DNA of 54,731 nucleotides from Gordonia tangerina (GCF_021556435.1 NZ_JAKGCU010000030.1:1-54731); one strand, 5' to 3'. Positions 8,947 through 18,715 are shown, counted from the first letter of the stretch. The notes: a model not told the origin generated them from the letters alone. Numbers and translations are program-made.

Positions 8947-8999
8947 CGGGTTGACAGCATCGCCCCGAGTCCGCGTCGGCAGCGGTAGCATCTGCCACT

Positions 9000-10127
9000 A
9001 TGACAACGCCGCCGGGACCACCCCATCCGGATTCGACAGACGGCCCGGAGAATCAGGGCACCGAATCGGCCGCGCAGCCGGGGCCGGGCGCGCAACAATA
9101 TCCGGGCGCCCAACAGTATCCGGGCGCGGAATCTGCTGCCGGACAATATCCATCGCCGCAACAGCCGTCCTATCCGCCCGGTACCCAGTACCCCGGCGGC
9201 CAGTATCCGAGTGGGCAGAATCCTGCAGTTCAGGACCCGGGCGGCCAGCAGTACCCGGGCGCACAACAGTACCCGGGCGCACAACAGTACCCGGGCGGCC
9301 AGCAGTATCCGGGCGCGCAGCAGTATCCGGGCGGCCAGCAGTATCCGGGCACGCAGCAGTACCCCGCGGGTGAGCAGGCGGGTGGACAACCGCCCTATCC
9401 GGGATCGCAGCAGCCCGACGCCGGCCCACAGGCATATCCGGGACAACAGGCATATCAGGGACAACAGGCGTATCCGGGACAACAAGTCTTTCCGGGGCAG
9501 CAGCAACCGCCCTACTCTGGCGGCCAGCAGCCCTATCCGGGCCAGCCGTATCCGGCAGGTGCCTACCCGTCACCCGCATCGGGTAAGCGGTCCAGCAAGC
9601 GGTTGTGGTGGGTGATCGGCATCGTCCTGCTGTTGCTGGTGGTGATCATCGGTCTCGTCGTGTTCGTGACCCGCGATGCGGTGACCGACAGCGACGACGT
9701 CGCCGTCGGCGACTGCGTCACCATCAGCGGCAGCCAAGCCGAGGACAACATCAGCGCTGCCAAGGCGGACTGCGGATCCGAGGGCGCCTTCACCTTCTAC
9801 GTGGCGCAGAAGATCAGCGGCGGCTCCTGCCCCAACGACGACTACTCGCGGCTGTACTGGTTGCGCGACGGTGAGGAGACCGGGGAGCAGTTGTGCCTGG
9901 TCCCGAATCTGACCCAGGGCGAGTGCTATCAGATCCCGGTCGGGGGGCTGCCGACCGCAAGCCTCTCGGACTACCAGCAGGTGGAATGCGGGGCGATCAA
10001 GGCGGCCGGCACTGAGATCTTGCGGGTCGAGAGTCGAACCCAGGGCCAGCCGACATGTGCCAGCACCCAGTTGGGTGTGTACTTCGCGCTGCCGAACCCG
10101 CTCGGATACTGCCTCGGCGAACCCTGA
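9000..10127 (+). CDS. Membrane-anchored LppU/SCO3897-like protein with QQYPG repeats
   Basis: This 375-residue protein has three parts. Residues 1-200 are disordered and rich in Gln, Pro, Gly and Tyr, with nine copies of a hexapeptide GxQQYP (seven in tandem at about 81-121). A single membrane helix spans 203-223. An extracytoplasmic domain with several cysteines follows (VGDCVTI, KADCGSEGAFTFYVAQK, GECYQIPVGG, PTCAST). The C-terminal part resembles the LppU/SCO3897 family of cell-envelope proteins. The Pro/Tyr-rich N-terminus faces the cytosol, as in many mycobacterial membrane proteins. A TAGCAT box at 8986-8991 lies 8 bp before the ATG, so the mRNA may be leaderless. Function is unknown. 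Confidence 0.75.
   Translation: MTTPPGPPHPDSTDGPENQGTESAAQPGPGAQQYPGAQQYPGAESAAGQYPSPQQPSYPPGTQYPGGQYPSGQNPAVQDPGGQQYPGAQQYPGAQQYPGGQQYPGAQQYPGGQQYPGTQQYPAGEQAGGQPPYPGSQQPDAGPQAYPGQQAYQGQQAYPGQQVFPGQQQPPYSGGQQPYPGQPYPAGAYPSPASGKRSSKRLWWVIGIVLLLLVVIIGLVVFVTRDAVTDSDDVAVGDCVTISGSQAEDNISAAKADCGSEGAFTFYVAQKISGGSCPNDDYSRLYWLRDGEETGEQLCLVPNLTQGECYQIPVGGLPTASLSDYQQVECGAIKAAGTEILRVESRTQGQPTCASTQLGVYFALPNPLGYCLGEP
9241..9362 (+). repeat. In-frame 18-bp coding tandem repeat (GxQQYP units)
   Basis: Seven 18-bp units, each coding Gly-x-Gln-Gln-Tyr-Pro with x = Ala, Gly or Thr, run in tandem. Units differ mainly at silent positions, such as CAGTAC against CAGTAT. All stay in frame, so copy number can change without breaking the protein. 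Confidence 0.85.
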
Positions 10128-10170
10128 GGCCGGTCGAGCCCTGTGTCATCGGGGACCTCGACCGGACCTC
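10126..10170. terminator. Bidirectional terminator between convergent genes
   Basis: CCGGTCGAG (130-138 within 10126-10170) pairs with CTCGACCGG (157-165), and outer GAGG/CCTC pairs extend the stem past one bulged A. The loop is 18 nt. It sits between the convergent stops of the LppU-like gene and the XPB helicase gene, where a shared terminator is expected. Confidence 0.6.
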
Positions 10171-10182
10171 ATCCGGTACCGA

Positions 10183-11850
10183 TCAGCTCGCGGATTCCTC
10201 GCCGATGGTCGGTCCGAGCAGATCGTCGGCGTCGGTGATCCGGTAGGCATAGCCCTGTTCGGCCAGGAAACGCTGGCGGTGCGCCGCATAGTCGGCGTCG
10301 AGGGTGTCGCGGGATACCACCGAGTAGAAGTGGGCCTGACCGCCGCCCTTCTTCGGTCGTAGCAGCCGGCCGAGCCGTTGCGCCTCTTCCTGCCGCGAAC
10401 CGAAGGTGCCCGACACCTGGACCGCCACCGACGCCTCCGGGAGGTCGATCGAGAAGTTCGCGACCTTGGACACCACCAGGGTCTGCAATTCGCCCGACCG
10501 GAATCGGTCGAACAGGGCCTCGCGTTCCTTGTTCTTGGTCGATCCCTGGATCACCGGTGCGTCGAGTTCGCGGCCCAGTTCTTCCAGCTGGTCGATATAG
10601 GCGCCGATGACCAGGGTCTGAGACTCCTTGTGCCGGGCCAGGATCGACTTCACCACGTTGACCTTGGTGTGGGCGGTGGAACACAGCTTGTACTTCTCGT
10701 CGGAGTCGGCGACCGCGTACTGCAGGCGCTCTTCGTCGGTCAACGTGACGCGCACCTCGACGCAATCCGCCGGCGCGATCCACCCCTGGGCCTCGATGTC
10801 CTTCCACGGGGCGTCGTAGCGTTTGGGGCCGATGAGGCTGAAGACGTCGCCCTCGCGTCCGTCCTCACGCACCAGGGTCGCGGTGAGTCCGAGCCGACGA
10901 CGTGACTGCAGGTCGGCGGTCATACGAAATACCGGTGCGGGCAGCAGATGGACCTCGTCGTAGATGATCAGACCCCAGTCGCGCGAATCGAACAGATCGA
11001 GATTCTTGTACTCGCCCTTCGACTTGCGCGTCATGACCTGATAGGTCGCGATGGTGACCGGACGGATCTCCTTGCGTTCGCCCGAATACTCGCCGATTTC
11101 CTCCTCGGTCAACGAGGTCCGTGCGACCAGCTCGCGCTTCCACTGTCGACCCGCGACCGTGTTGGTCACCAGGATCAGCGTTGTAGCACCGGCCTTGGCC
11201 ATGGCAGCCGCGCCCACCATGGTCTTTCCCGCACCACATGGCAACACCACCACACCGGAACCGCCGGCCCAAAACGAGTCGGCGGCCAGTTGCTGATAGT
11301 CGCGCAGGTGCCAATCGTCCTGCTGTAGGTCGATGGGATGGGCTTCACCGTCGACGTAGCCGGCCAGGTCCTCCGCCGGCCAGCCCACTTTCAGCAGGAT
11401 CTGCTTGAGCCGACCCCGCTCGGAGGGATGCACGATCACCGTGTCGTCGTCGATCCGGGCGCCCAACATGGGCGCGACCTTCTTGTGGCGCATCACCTCC
11501 TCGAGCACCGCCCGGTCGAGGCTGACCAACGTCAGTCCATGCGCCGGGTGCTTGACGAGCTGCAGCCGACCGAACCGGCCCATCGTGTCCACGATGTCCA
11601 TGAGCAGCGGCTGCGGCACTGCGTACCGCGAATGGGTGACGAGCGCGTCCACCACCTGCTCGGCGTCGTGACCCGCGGCGCGGGCGTTCCACAGCGCCAG
11701 CGGGGTCACCCGGTAGGTGTGCATGTGTTCGGGTGCACGCTCGAGTTCGGCGAACGGGGCGATCGCCGCGCGCGCTGCCGGCGCGCCGGGGTGATCCACC
11801 TCGAGCAGCAGCGTCTTGTCGGATTGCACGATCAAAGGTCCATCGGTCAC
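10183..11850 (-). CDS. xpb: XPB-family DNA repair helicase
   Basis: A 555-residue superfamily 2 helicase very like M. tuberculosis Rv0861c (XPB/Ercc3). Walker A is LPCGAGKT (203-210), the DEVH box is at 298-301 and motif VI is QEEAQRLGRLLRP near the end. XPB helicases unwind DNA 3' to 5' and are linked to excision repair. The GTG at 11850 was chosen because it gives the MTDGPLIVQSDKT start of the mycobacterial protein; an ATG three codons upstream also exists. An RtcB gene separates it from its usual neighbour, the helicase-associated protein at 13293-15632, on the same strand. Confidence 0.93.
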   Translation of the reverse strand: MTDGPLIVQSDKTLLLEVDHPGAPAARAAIAPFAELERAPEHMHTYRVTPLALWNARAAGHDAEQVVDALVTHSRYAVPQPLLMDIVDTMGRFGRLQLVKHPAHGLTLVSLDRAVLEEVMRHKKVAPMLGARIDDDTVIVHPSERGRLKQILLKVGWPAEDLAGYVDGEAHPIDLQQDDWHLRDYQQLAADSFWAGGSGVVVLPCGAGKTMVGAAAMAKAGATTLILVTNTVAGRQWKRELVARTSLTEEEIGEYSGERKEIRPVTIATYQVMTRKSKGEYKNLDLFDSRDWGLIIYDEVHLLPAPVFRMTADLQSRRRLGLTATLVREDGREGDVFSLIGPKRYDAPWKDIEAQGWIAPADCVEVRVTLTDEERLQYAVADSDEKYKLCSTAHTKVNVVKSILARHKESQTLVIGAYIDQLEELGRELDAPVIQGSTKNKEREALFDRFRSGELQTLVVSKVANFSIDLPEASVAVQVSGTFGSRQEEAQRLGRLLRPKKGGGQAHFYSVVSRDTLDADYAAHRQRFLAEQGYAYRITDADDLLGPTIGEESAS

Positions 11851-11961
11851 CCGATCCATTGTCCAGATCGGCGCAACTCCTGTCAGTGGTGCCGAGGTCG
11901 GCCCCCGACGCCCGCCGGGGGGGATATCCCTCGAGCGCAGGTCAGGAGCCGATATCGGCAC

Positions 11962-13158
11962 TCAGCCCTTTACGCACACCACCTGACGCAGGTGGGCGAC
12001 CACCTCGACCAGATCGGTCTGCGCCGCGATCACCGAGTCGATGTCCTTGTAGGCCGCCGGGATCTCGTCGAGGACTCCGGCATCTTTGCGGGACTCGACG
12101 CCGGTGGTCTGCGCGACGAGGTCCTCGGTCGTGAACGTTCGGCGTGCCCTGGACCGGCTCATCCGTCGACCGGCGCCGTGGGACGCGGAGTAGAACGACG
12201 CCGCCGACCCCACCCCGCGGACCACATAAGACCCGGTGCCCATGGACCCGGGAATCAGCCCGAGCTCGCCGTGGCCGGCCCGGATCGCGCCTTTGCGGGT
12301 CACCAACAACTCGAGGCCGTCGATGTACTCGGCGGCCACGTAGTTGTGGTGGCAGCTGATCGGGTCGTCGAACCGGACGGTGCGGGCAGCGAAGGTCTCC
12401 GCCACGGCCGCGCACACCAGCGCGAGCATCACCCGGCGGTTGCGTGCCGCGTACTCCTGCGCCCACTCCAGATCGTGCCGGTAGGCATCCATCTCGGCTG
12501 TGCCGGAGAGGAACACCGCGAGGTCACGGTCGGGTAGATCGGCGTTGTGGGGCAACTTCGCCGCGATCGACATGTGGCGTTCGGCGAGTTCCTTGCCGAT
12601 GTTGCGCGATCCAGAGTGCAACATCACCCAGACCGCGTCGTCGTCGTCCAGACAGACCTCGATGAAGTGGTTACCACCGCCGAGTGTGCCCAACTGCTTG
12701 TGCGCCCGGCCATCCAGTTTCTGTACGCCGTCGTGGAGTTCGTCGAACCGCTGCCAGAAATCACCCCAGCCGCCACCGACCTGCAACGGGCGCAGATCGA
12801 CCGGTCGGGCGTGCGAGGTGAATCCCACCGGCACCTTCGACTCGATCGCCGACCGTAGCCCGGACAGGTCGTCGGGCAGGTCGTCGGCGACGAGGTCGGT
12901 CCGGACCGCGGCCATTCCGCACCCGATGTCGACACCGACCGCCGCCGGGCAGACGGCGTCGCGCATCGCGATGACCGAACCGACCGTGGCGCCCTTGCCG
13001 ACATGGACGTCGGGCATGACACGAACCCCGTGCACCCAGGGCAGGGCGGACACGCGACGCAGCTGGTTGCGCGCCTCGTGCTCGATCGACTCCTCGTCGG
13101 TCCACAGTAGAGTCGACGCACGAGCGCCCGAAAGGGCAACGGGGAAGCGGGTGTTCAT
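11962..13158 (-). CDS. rtcB: RtcB RNA-splicing ligase
   Basis: A 398-residue RtcB, the GTP- and Mn-dependent ligase that joins RNA 2',3'-cyclic phosphate or 3'-phosphate ends to 5'-hydroxyl ends. Metal ligands are visible: Asp77 and Cys80 (GVDIGCG), His164 (GGGNHFIEV), His181 (LHSGSRNIG) and His271 (CHHNYVA). His327 in ASHGAGR is the expected guanylylation site. All key residues are present, so it should be active. No archease or rtcA gene lies nearby. It lies between the XPB helicase and its partner gene. Confidence 0.93.
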   Translation of the reverse strand: MNTRFPVALSGARASTLLWTDEESIEHEARNQLRRVSALPWVHGVRVMPDVHVGKGATVGSVIAMRDAVCPAAVGVDIGCGMAAVRTDLVADDLPDDLSGLRSAIESKVPVGFTSHARPVDLRPLQVGGGWGDFWQRFDELHDGVQKLDGRAHKQLGTLGGGNHFIEVCLDDDDAVWVMLHSGSRNIGKELAERHMSIAAKLPHNADLPDRDLAVFLSGTAEMDAYRHDLEWAQEYAARNRRVMLALVCAAVAETFAARTVRFDDPISCHHNYVAAEYIDGLELLVTRKGAIRAGHGELGLIPGSMGTGSYVVRGVGSAASFYSASHGAGRRMSRSRARRTFTTEDLVAQTTGVESRKDAGVLDEIPAAYKDIDSVIAAQTDLVEVVAHLRQVVCVKG

Positions 13159-13292
13159 GACGATCCTGGGTCGCGGGGGCCTGCCGCGGTACGCGACGGG
13201 CTCGCCCTTCGATGGGGCGGCGCACTCACCGTACGTTGGTGGGTCGGCCCGGTCGAGAGAATTTCGGCGTGGTGTCCCGGTTCTCCGGTGAG

Positions 13293-15632
13293 TCAGCTCT
13301 CGAGGAGCTCGACACTGGTGATGCGATGCAACGAGAAGCGTTGTTCCTCCTCGCTTCCCGCATCCATGGCGATGAGTTGACCGGCGCCGAGGGTGCGTGG
13401 GGTGACCACGTGGCGACTGGCCGAACCCTGCGCGTCGACGTAGTCCACCCGCAGCCGACGGTTGACCCGCAGCGCCAATTGGATGAGCGCCGTGGCAGAT
13501 TCGCCGCCCCCGGAGGCGCGGACCGGCGCTGCGGACGGATCGGCCGCCGCGGGGCGCGCCGACGCCGCGCGGTCCTGCGAACGCATCCGGGAGATGACCG
13601 AACGCAGCTGTTCCGGCGATGCCACCGGGCGTCGCGGCTGCGGTTGGCGGCGCGCCCGGGTGACACTCACCCGCGAGCCGCGTTCCCGCAGATCGACCAG
13701 GGTTCCGCTGGAATCCTCACCGGCGGGAGCGAATCCGGCCTCGCGCAACCGGTCGATCACCTCCCGCACATCCGCCTGGGACACCGCGACGGTCGGGGCC
13801 AAGGCCCGCAGCGCGAGGTGTTCGGCGGCGTTGCTTCGCAGCACCGCGGCCAGGGTGGTGGCGTCCTCGCACCGCACGAACGCCGACGCCACCCCGACCC
13901 GCAACTGTCCGTGTTTGCGAGCGACGTCCTCGATCAGATAGGTCAGGGACTGGGGGACGGGCGTGCTGGAGTGCGCGGTGAACATCGTGAGCAACTCGCT
14001 GCTGCTGCGTCCGGCGTCGAGTGCGCGGCGCACGCTGCTCTCCGACACGCGGTACACAGAGGCCGCACCCCCGGATTCGAGGTCGGCCACCAGGTCCACC
14101 TGTTCGGCGAGGTCCGGGGTCATCGGCCCGGGAACGGTCAGGGTCAGATCGGCCTGGGCGAGGAAGTGGTCGACCGGTTCGGGCAGTGCCACCCGCATCG
14201 CGGAGAGCAGACGTGACTCCGCGTTGTCGGGTTCTCCGGGGTCGATCGCCGCGCGTCCGACCCCGGTCAGTGCGGCGTGGGCGACCACCCCGAGCTCGCG
14301 TGCCTCGCGCAGCGTCTCCTCGACGACCCGTCGGGGGTATCGGCGCATCTGTCGCGGGTGCCGCCAGTGCAACGCGCTGACCAGGGCATCGATGCCGACG
14401 GGAAGCGATCGGGTGGCGTCGGCAAGGGTCTCGAGGATGGCGCGCCGTTGCAGCGGGGCGTAGGAATCGTGGAGTTCGCCCGACAGGGCGGCGAGCGCAT
14501 TGCCGTCGCGGTCCGGCTCACCGACCTGCCACGCCCGGCGCGGCATGTCCAGCCATGCCCCGAGCAGCGCCGCCCACTGACGGTCCGGCGTGTGGTGCAG
14601 CCACGCGTCGACCGTCGCGGTCGGGGCGAAGGCGAGTTCACCGTTGTCGGTGGCCGGTGCCGGTTCGGGAAACCCGGCGTCGATCAGCCGAAGGTAGGCG
14701 AGGAGTTCCACGACGAAGGCGACGCGTTGTTGTTCCAGGCCGGTCACCTTGGCGAGCCTGCGCAACTCGCGCACCCCGAGGGCCCCGCTGCGCAACACCG
14801 CCGCCGGCGTTGCCCCGAGTGCGCGGATCAGCGTGGTGGTATGCCGGATCAGTTCGATCGCCTCGCCGCCGGCCGCGGCGTCGATGGCGGCGTGCGAGAA
14901 CCGTTTCTTCGCCGCCGCATCGTGCAGGGCCGGTCTGCGGAGATCGGCGGTGGCCAGTGGTGGCTCGCCGCGCAGGAGTTGCCCGACCATCGGTGGCAAC
15001 TCAACGGTTTGCGAGTCGACGCGGGCGAGCAGACCGTCGGCGATGAGCCGGGCCACCGGCTGGTCGGGGTCGGCGTCGGGTGCTGCATCGCGGCTGCGTC
15101 CGAGAGCGGGTCCCCGGGACAGGGTTTCCAGGAGGGAGCGTTGGCGTTCGTCGAGGCCGTCCAGGCGGGCTTGCAGCTGCTCGGTCGTTTGCCGTGCCAG
15201 GGGCCCGGTGAGGTGGTGCGCTCGCCATGGGAGGGCCGCAGGCGCGTGTGCGCCGGACACGATCGCGTCGTCGGGTCCCCACACCAGGGCACGCGTGCGC
15301 AGGTGATGCACGCGCGCGATGATCTCGTCGTCGTCGGCGCGGCCGGACAGCGCCGCGACGACAGCGTCGACCGAGGTCGGGGCGGGGATGCGGCCCGATG
15401 ACCCGGTACCAAGTCCGATGATGGCCTCGAGCACCGCCACGTCGAGCAGGTCGAGGTCTTCGCCGACCAGCGCCGACGACGCGGCGGCCAGCGCGCGCGA
15501 CGCCAGCACCCCGGTGCCCGCCGGTGGCGGCGACGCCAGATCCGGGCGGGCGGAGAGCAACTCGAACAGCTCGTCGTCGCTGCGCAGCGCCAGATCGTCG
15601 GCCAGGCTCAGTCCCTGGTCATCCGCACTCAT
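13293..15632 (-). CDS. Helicase-associated protein with C-terminal WYL-like domain (Rv0862c-like)
   Basis: A 779-residue protein whose position and features match Rv0862c, the neighbour of XPB in mycobacteria. The start at 15632 gives [26 protein letters not shown]. Winged-helix-like segments lie in the first two thirds (for example [24 protein letters not shown]). The last 70 residues resemble a WYL domain ([24 protein letters not shown], then [14 protein letters not shown]), a fold that senses ligands or nucleic acid. No helicase Walker motifs are seen. It probably works with XPB in DNA repair, but its activity is unproven. Confidence 0.8.
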   Translation of the reverse strand: MSADDQGLSLADDLALRSDDELFELLSARPDLASPPPAGTGVLASRALAAASSALVGEDLDLLDVAVLEAIIGLGTGSSGRIPAPTSVDAVVAALSGRADDDEIIARVHHLRTRALVWGPDDAIVSGAHAPAALPWRAHHLTGPLARQTTEQLQARLDGLDERQRSLLETLSRGPALGRSRDAAPDADPDQPVARLIADGLLARVDSQTVELPPMVGQLLRGEPPLATADLRRPALHDAAAKKRFSHAAIDAAAGGEAIELIRHTTTLIRALGATPAAVLRSGALGVRELRRLAKVTGLEQQRVAFVVELLAYLRLIDAGFPEPAPATDNGELAFAPTATVDAWLHHTPDRQWAALLGAWLDMPRRAWQVGEPDRDGNALAALSGELHDSYAPLQRRAILETLADATRSLPVGIDALVSALHWRHPRQMRRYPRRVVEETLREARELGVVAHAALTGVGRAAIDPGEPDNAESRLLSAMRVALPEPVDHFLAQADLTLTVPGPMTPDLAEQVDLVADLESGGAASVYRVSESSVRRALDAGRSSSELLTMFTAHSSTPVPQSLTYLIEDVARKHGQLRVGVASAFVRCEDATTLAAVLRSNAAEHLALRALAPTVAVSQADVREVIDRLREAGFAPAGEDSSGTLVDLRERGSRVSVTRARRQPQPRRPVASPEQLRSVISRMRSQDRAASARPAAADPSAAPVRASGGGESATALIQLALRVNRRLRVDYVDAQGSASRHVVTPRTLGAGQLIAMDAGSEEEQRFSLHRITSVELLES

Positions 15633-15710
15633 TCGGCTGATTCTACTGAGCGCCGACGTCGCGCCGGTTTCGCCGGCACGGCGCACCGGGGTGCATGGCA
15701 CAATGAGCGC

Positions 15711-15899
15711 GTGGCTGAGAAGAAGAAGTATGTCGACAACGGCTGGCCGAAGGACGGGAACGGCGACGCCGCCGAACATGCGGTATCGGAGTTCGCCACC
15801 CACATCTCGGGTGCGCTCTCACCGTTCGGCGATGTCGAATTCCCGATCCCGCTCGAGGATCTTCCCTTCGTGCAGTCGAAGACCGTCGTCAACCGCTGA
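15711..15899 (+). CDS. Small conserved hypothetical protein (Rv0863-like)
   Basis: A 62-residue acidic protein starting at GTG ([20 protein letters not shown]), with no membrane segment. It takes the place of Rv0863 between the divergent helicase-associated gene and moaC. The moaC reading frame begins within about 35 bp of its stop, so it probably leads the moaC-mog-moaE operon. Function is unknown. Confidence 0.7.
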   Translation: MAEKKKYVDNGWPKDGNGDAAEHAVSEFATHISGALSPFGDVEFPIPLEDLPFVQSKTVVNR

Positions 15900-15933
15900 C
15901 AAGCGGGTGTCCGACCAGGGCCGATCGCCCGAC

Positions 15934-16404
15934 ATGACCGGTCTGAGTCATATCGACTCGAGCGGCGCGGCGCGCATGGTCGATGTCGGGGGTAAGGCCG
16001 CCACCACGCGGCGTGCGGTCGCCGGTGGCAGGTTCCGAACGACGGCAGAGGTCATTGGTTTGCTCAGCGACGGCAAGCTGCCCAAGGGGGACGTCCTGGC
16101 GACCGCGCGAATCGCCGGCATCATGGCGGCAAAGCGGACCGACGAACTCATCCCGCTGTGTCACCAGTTGGCGTTGTCGTCGGTGGAGGTCGATTTCTCG
16201 ATCGGCGACGACCACATCGACGTCACCGCAACCGTGTCCACCAGCGGTCAGACCGGTGTGGAGATGGAGGCGTTGACCGCCATCGCGGTGACTGGGTTGA
16301 CCCTGCACGACATGGTCAAGGCCGTCGACCGCCGGGCCAGCATGACCGATATCCGTCTGTTGGCGAAGACCGGTGGGAAATCCGGACCGTGGCACCGTGA
16401 CTGA
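15934..16404 (+). CDS. moaC: Cyclic pyranopterin monophosphate synthase MoaC
   Basis: MoaC converts the 3',8-cyclo-GTP made by MoaA to cyclic pyranopterin monophosphate in molybdenum cofactor synthesis. The 156 residues contain MVDVGGKAATTRRAVA, LPKGDVLATARIAGIMAAKRT, the active-site segment LIPLCHQLAL and TLHDMVKAVDR. A GTG at 15907 in the same frame would add nine residues and give an N-terminus closer in length to the mycobacterial protein, so the start is uncertain. The stop overlaps the mog start by 8 bp. Confidence 0.93.
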   Translation: MTGLSHIDSSGAARMVDVGGKAATTRRAVAGGRFRTTAEVIGLLSDGKLPKGDVLATARIAGIMAAKRTDELIPLCHQLALSSVEVDFSIGDDHIDVTATVSTSGQTGVEMEALTAIAVTGLTLHDMVKAVDRRASMTDIRLLAKTGGKSGPWHRD

Positions 16405-16897
16405 CCCCGCCACCAGCGGCCATCCGCGGGTCGCCCGGATCGTGGTCGCGTCCACCCGTGCAAGTCGCGGTGAGTATCCCGATCGAACCGGCCCGATCAT
16501 CAGTGAGTGGCTCACCGCGCGACATTTTGTGGTCGAGGAACACCGGGTGGTCTCCGACGGGCCTCCGGTCGGTTCGGCCTTGCGCGCCGGCGTCGACGCT
16601 CATGCCGATGTGATCATCACGACCGGTGGTACCGGACTGTCGCCCACCGACCGCACCCCCGAGGAGACCCGGGGCGTACTGGATCTGGAGGTTCCCGGCC
16701 TCGCCGGTGCCATCCGTTCGGCGGGGTTGCCGAAGGTGCCGACCGCGGTGCTCTCGCGTGGTCTGGCGGGTGTCGCCGGGTCCACCCTGATCATCAACCT
16801 GCCGGGGTCGCCCGGCGGAGTTCGGGATGGTTTGTCGGTGCTCGACGGGGTACTCGACCATGCACTCGACCAGATCCGAGGAGGCGATCACAAGTGA
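16397..16897 (+). CDS. mog: Molybdopterin adenylyltransferase-like protein Mog/MoaB
   Basis: A 166-residue MoaB/Mog-fold protein. It has the molybdopterin-binding [17 protein letters not shown] segment and the [14 protein letters not shown] motif. It adenylylates molybdopterin before metal insertion. The GTG at 16397 overlaps the moaC stop and its own stop overlaps the moaE start as GTGA, which shows translational coupling. This matches Rv0865 in the syntenic mycobacterial operon. Confidence 0.9.
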   Translation: MTDPATSGHPRVARIVVASTRASRGEYPDRTGPIISEWLTARHFVVEEHRVVSDGPPVGSALRAGVDAHADVIITTGGTGLSPTDRTPEETRGVLDLEVPGLAGAIRSAGLPKVPTAVLSRGLAGVAGSTLIINLPGSPGGVRDGLSVLDGVLDHALDQIRGGDHK

Positions 16898-17343
16898 GCG
16901 ACTTCGCGCCGGTACAGGTCGTGCGGGCTGCACTCGCTGCGGAGCCCATCGCACTCGGTGAGCACGAGGACCTCGTCACCCGGGCAGCCGGCGGACGTGC
17001 CGGCGCCGTCGTGGGATTCGTCGGTGCGGTGCGCAATCACGACGGCGGCCGCGAGGTGACCCGACTCGACTACTCGGCACATCCGACCGCTCCCGATGTG
17101 CTGCGGCAGGTGGTTGAGGGCGTCGTGACGCAGACGGCGGGGGTTCGGGCGGTCGCGGTGTCACATCGGGTCGGTGACCTGGCGATCGGCGACGTCGCAT
17201 TCGTGGTGACCGTCGCCGCCGACCACCGTCGGGCGGCGTTCGAGACCTGCTCAGAACTGGTCGATCAGGTGAAGGCACAGCTGCCGGTGTGGAAGCATCA
17301 GCACTTCGGCGACGGCTCCGACGAGTGGGTGGGGTCGGCGTGA
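16894..17343 (+). CDS. moaE: Molybdopterin synthase catalytic subunit MoaE
   Basis: The large subunit of molybdopterin synthase, 149 residues. It takes sulfur from the MoaD thiocarboxylate to build the dithiolene. Family motifs are [41 protein letters not shown] and the lysine-rich active site [13 protein letters not shown]. The GTG start overlaps the mog stop and follows a GAGGAGG ribosome site. Its partner moaD is encoded at 19140-19388 on the other strand. Confidence 0.92.
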   Translation: MSDFAPVQVVRAALAAEPIALGEHEDLVTRAAGGRAGAVVGFVGAVRNHDGGREVTRLDYSAHPTAPDVLRQVVEGVVTQTAGVRAVAVSHRVGDLAIGDVAFVVTVAADHRRAAFETCSELVDQVKAQLPVWKHQHFGDGSDEWVGSA

Positions 17344-17843
17344 CCGCCGACCGCGACCAGACCACACCGCCGCGCGACGCCGAACGCAACGAGACCCGGA
17401 CCGAGCGGCTGGACCGCAACTGGGCGAGCCTGCTGCAGGAATTGCGGGTTGTGCAGACCGGCGGTCAGATCCTGACCGGCCTGATGCTCACCGTCCCGTT
17501 CCAGGAGGGCTTCGAGGAACTCACCTCGCGGCAGCAGTACATCTTCGTGATCAGCCTGGTGTGCGCGGTGTTGTCGACCATCACGCTGATCTCACCGGTC
17601 GCATTGCATCGACTGTTGTTCCGCCGGCATGCGATCGATCGACTGGTGCACCGAGCGCATCGACTGACCCTGATCGGGATCACTTTCCTCGGCATGGCAC
17701 TGACCGGGGTGCTCGCGGTGATCTTCGACATCGTGTTCGGCGGATGGGCCGCTTTGGCGGCAGCGGTGATCGCTGTCGTCGTCTTCGTGTGTATGTGGGT
17801 GGTGCTGCCGTTCAACGAGCGCCGACGCCTGGGCGACGACTGA
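17340..17843 (+). CDS. Small multispanning membrane protein, DUF6328-like
   Basis: A 167-residue protein with a charged N-terminus and about four hydrophobic helices (for example [20 protein letters not shown] and [20 protein letters not shown]). The phrase [24 protein letters not shown] is typical of actinobacterial DUF6328 proteins. Its GTG overlaps the moaE stop as GTGA, so it is translated with the molybdopterin genes. No function is known. Confidence 0.75.
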   Translation: MTADRDQTTPPRDAERNETRTERLDRNWASLLQELRVVQTGGQILTGLMLTVPFQEGFEELTSRQQYIFVISLVCAVLSTITLISPVALHRLLFRRHAIDRLVHRAHRLTLIGITFLGMALTGVLAVIFDIVFGGWAALAAAVIAVVVFVCMWVVLPFNERRRLGDD

Positions 17844-17968
17844 CCCGAGTTCGACCGTTCCATCTCGCCGACATCGGCGCATGCCCCGTCCCGTCGAGTG
17901 GGCGCCGTTTCGCGTCCATCGGGCACCGTCTCCGTGGTGGGTCGGGCACACCAGGCCGAGAAATGGAC

Positions 17969-18009
17969 AAGGGCCCCGCACGGGCGCGTGGCCGTCGTGC
18001 GGGGCCCTT
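17969..18009. terminator. Strong bidirectional terminator, 13-bp perfect stem
   Basis: AAGGGCCCCGCAC (17969-17981) pairs perfectly with GTGCGGGGCCCTT (17997-18009) around a 15-nt loop. The flanking A and T pairs give U-rich ends on both strands. It lies between the convergent DUF6328-like gene and rpfA, so it can end transcription from both sides. The rest of the 17844-18046 gap shows no gene. Confidence 0.85.
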
Positions 18010-18046
18010 CGACTAGGGGCCCGTGTGGGCTGTGCTCAGCTGTCGA

Positions 18047-18697
18047 TCAGGGATTCGGCAGCTGATCCTTGTGCTGGTTGAACAGGTCGATCTGATCCGG
18101 GGTGAGCTCGTAACCGCTCTGCTTGGCGGCCTTCCACAGGTCGCGTACCTCGGGGGTGACCTGGTTGTTGTCGATCGCCTGGCCGAGCGCCTGGTCGATC
18201 TGCTTGTTCACATCCGCGGTGCTCCCGGCGTCGGGGGCGGTGGCCCAATCGAACGGAGCGGGCAGCTCGGGCAGCTTGGGCAGGACCGGAGCAGGCTTCG
18301 GTGCGGCCGGAGCGGAGCGCTGGGTGGCGCCCGACAGCCCGGTGCCGCAGGTCGGCCATGCGCCCTTGCCCTGGCCGGCGAGCACACGCTCGGCCACGAC
18401 GATCTGCTGCTCCTTGGTGGCCTGATCGGCGGTCGGCGCGAACTCGCCGCCGCCGTAGCCGCTCCAGGTGCTCGGGCTGAACTGCAGGCCACCGTGGTAG
18501 CCGTTGCCGGTGTTGATCGACCAGTTGCCGCCCGATTCACACTGCGCGACCTGGTTCCACTCGGCGTCGGTGGCCGCGTTGGCGGTTCCGGTTCCCAGCA
18601 GAGCGGCGCCGCCGCCGAGGACGGCCCCGGTCAGCGCGACCTTCGCGAAGGTCTTGGTGGTGGTGGCTGTCGTCGGTTTGCGATGACGTCCGGACAT
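18047..18697 (-). CDS. rpfA: Resuscitation-promoting factor RpfA
   Basis: A secreted muralytic enzyme that cleaves peptidoglycan and helps dormant cells regrow. The 216 residues show a signal peptide (cleavage likely after TANA, about residue 41), then the Rpf transglycosylase domain (about 43-120) with catalytic Glu54 in QCESGGNWS and a likely Cys53-Cys117 disulfide. A Pro/Ala linker and a charged helical tail follow. The start MSGRHRKP follows an AGAGAGG ribosome site. Upstream lie a ydaO-type riboswitch and a CRP box, so both c-di-AMP and cAMP may control it. It takes the place of Rv0867c. Confidence 0.93.
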   Translation of the reverse strand: MSGRHRKPTTATTTKTFAKVALTGAVLGGGAALLGTGTANAATDAEWNQVAQCESGGNWSINTGNGYHGGLQFSPSTWSGYGGGEFAPTADQATKEQQIVVAERVLAGQGKGAWPTCGTGLSGATQRSAPAAPKPAPVLPKLPELPAPFDWATAPDAGSTADVNKQIDQALGQAIDNNQVTPEVRDLWKAAKQSGYELTPDQIDLFNQHKDQLPNP

Positions 18698-18715
18698 TGC
18701 TGCGTTTCCTCTCTC

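Noticed and set aside
8951..8991. TTGACA and TAGCAT as a -35/-10 pair before the LppU-like gene
   Set aside because: The spacing is 29 bp, far from 17. Only the TAGCAT box remains as a weak -10 candidate.
9241..9362. CRISPR-like array
   Set aside because: The repeats are in frame, coding and without unique spacers of even length.
11338..12537. A 399-codon plus-strand frame over XPB and rtcB
   Set aside because: It crosses two well-supported genes on the other strand and has no recognisable motif.
13159..13292. Possible terminator or small gene between rtcB and the helicase-associated gene
   Set aside because: Only a weak 7-bp imperfect repeat was found and no ribosome site with a frame.
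14277..15401. A 374-codon plus-strand frame antisense to the helicase-associated gene
   Set aside because: Composition is typical of a GC-driven shadow; the sense frame is conserved.
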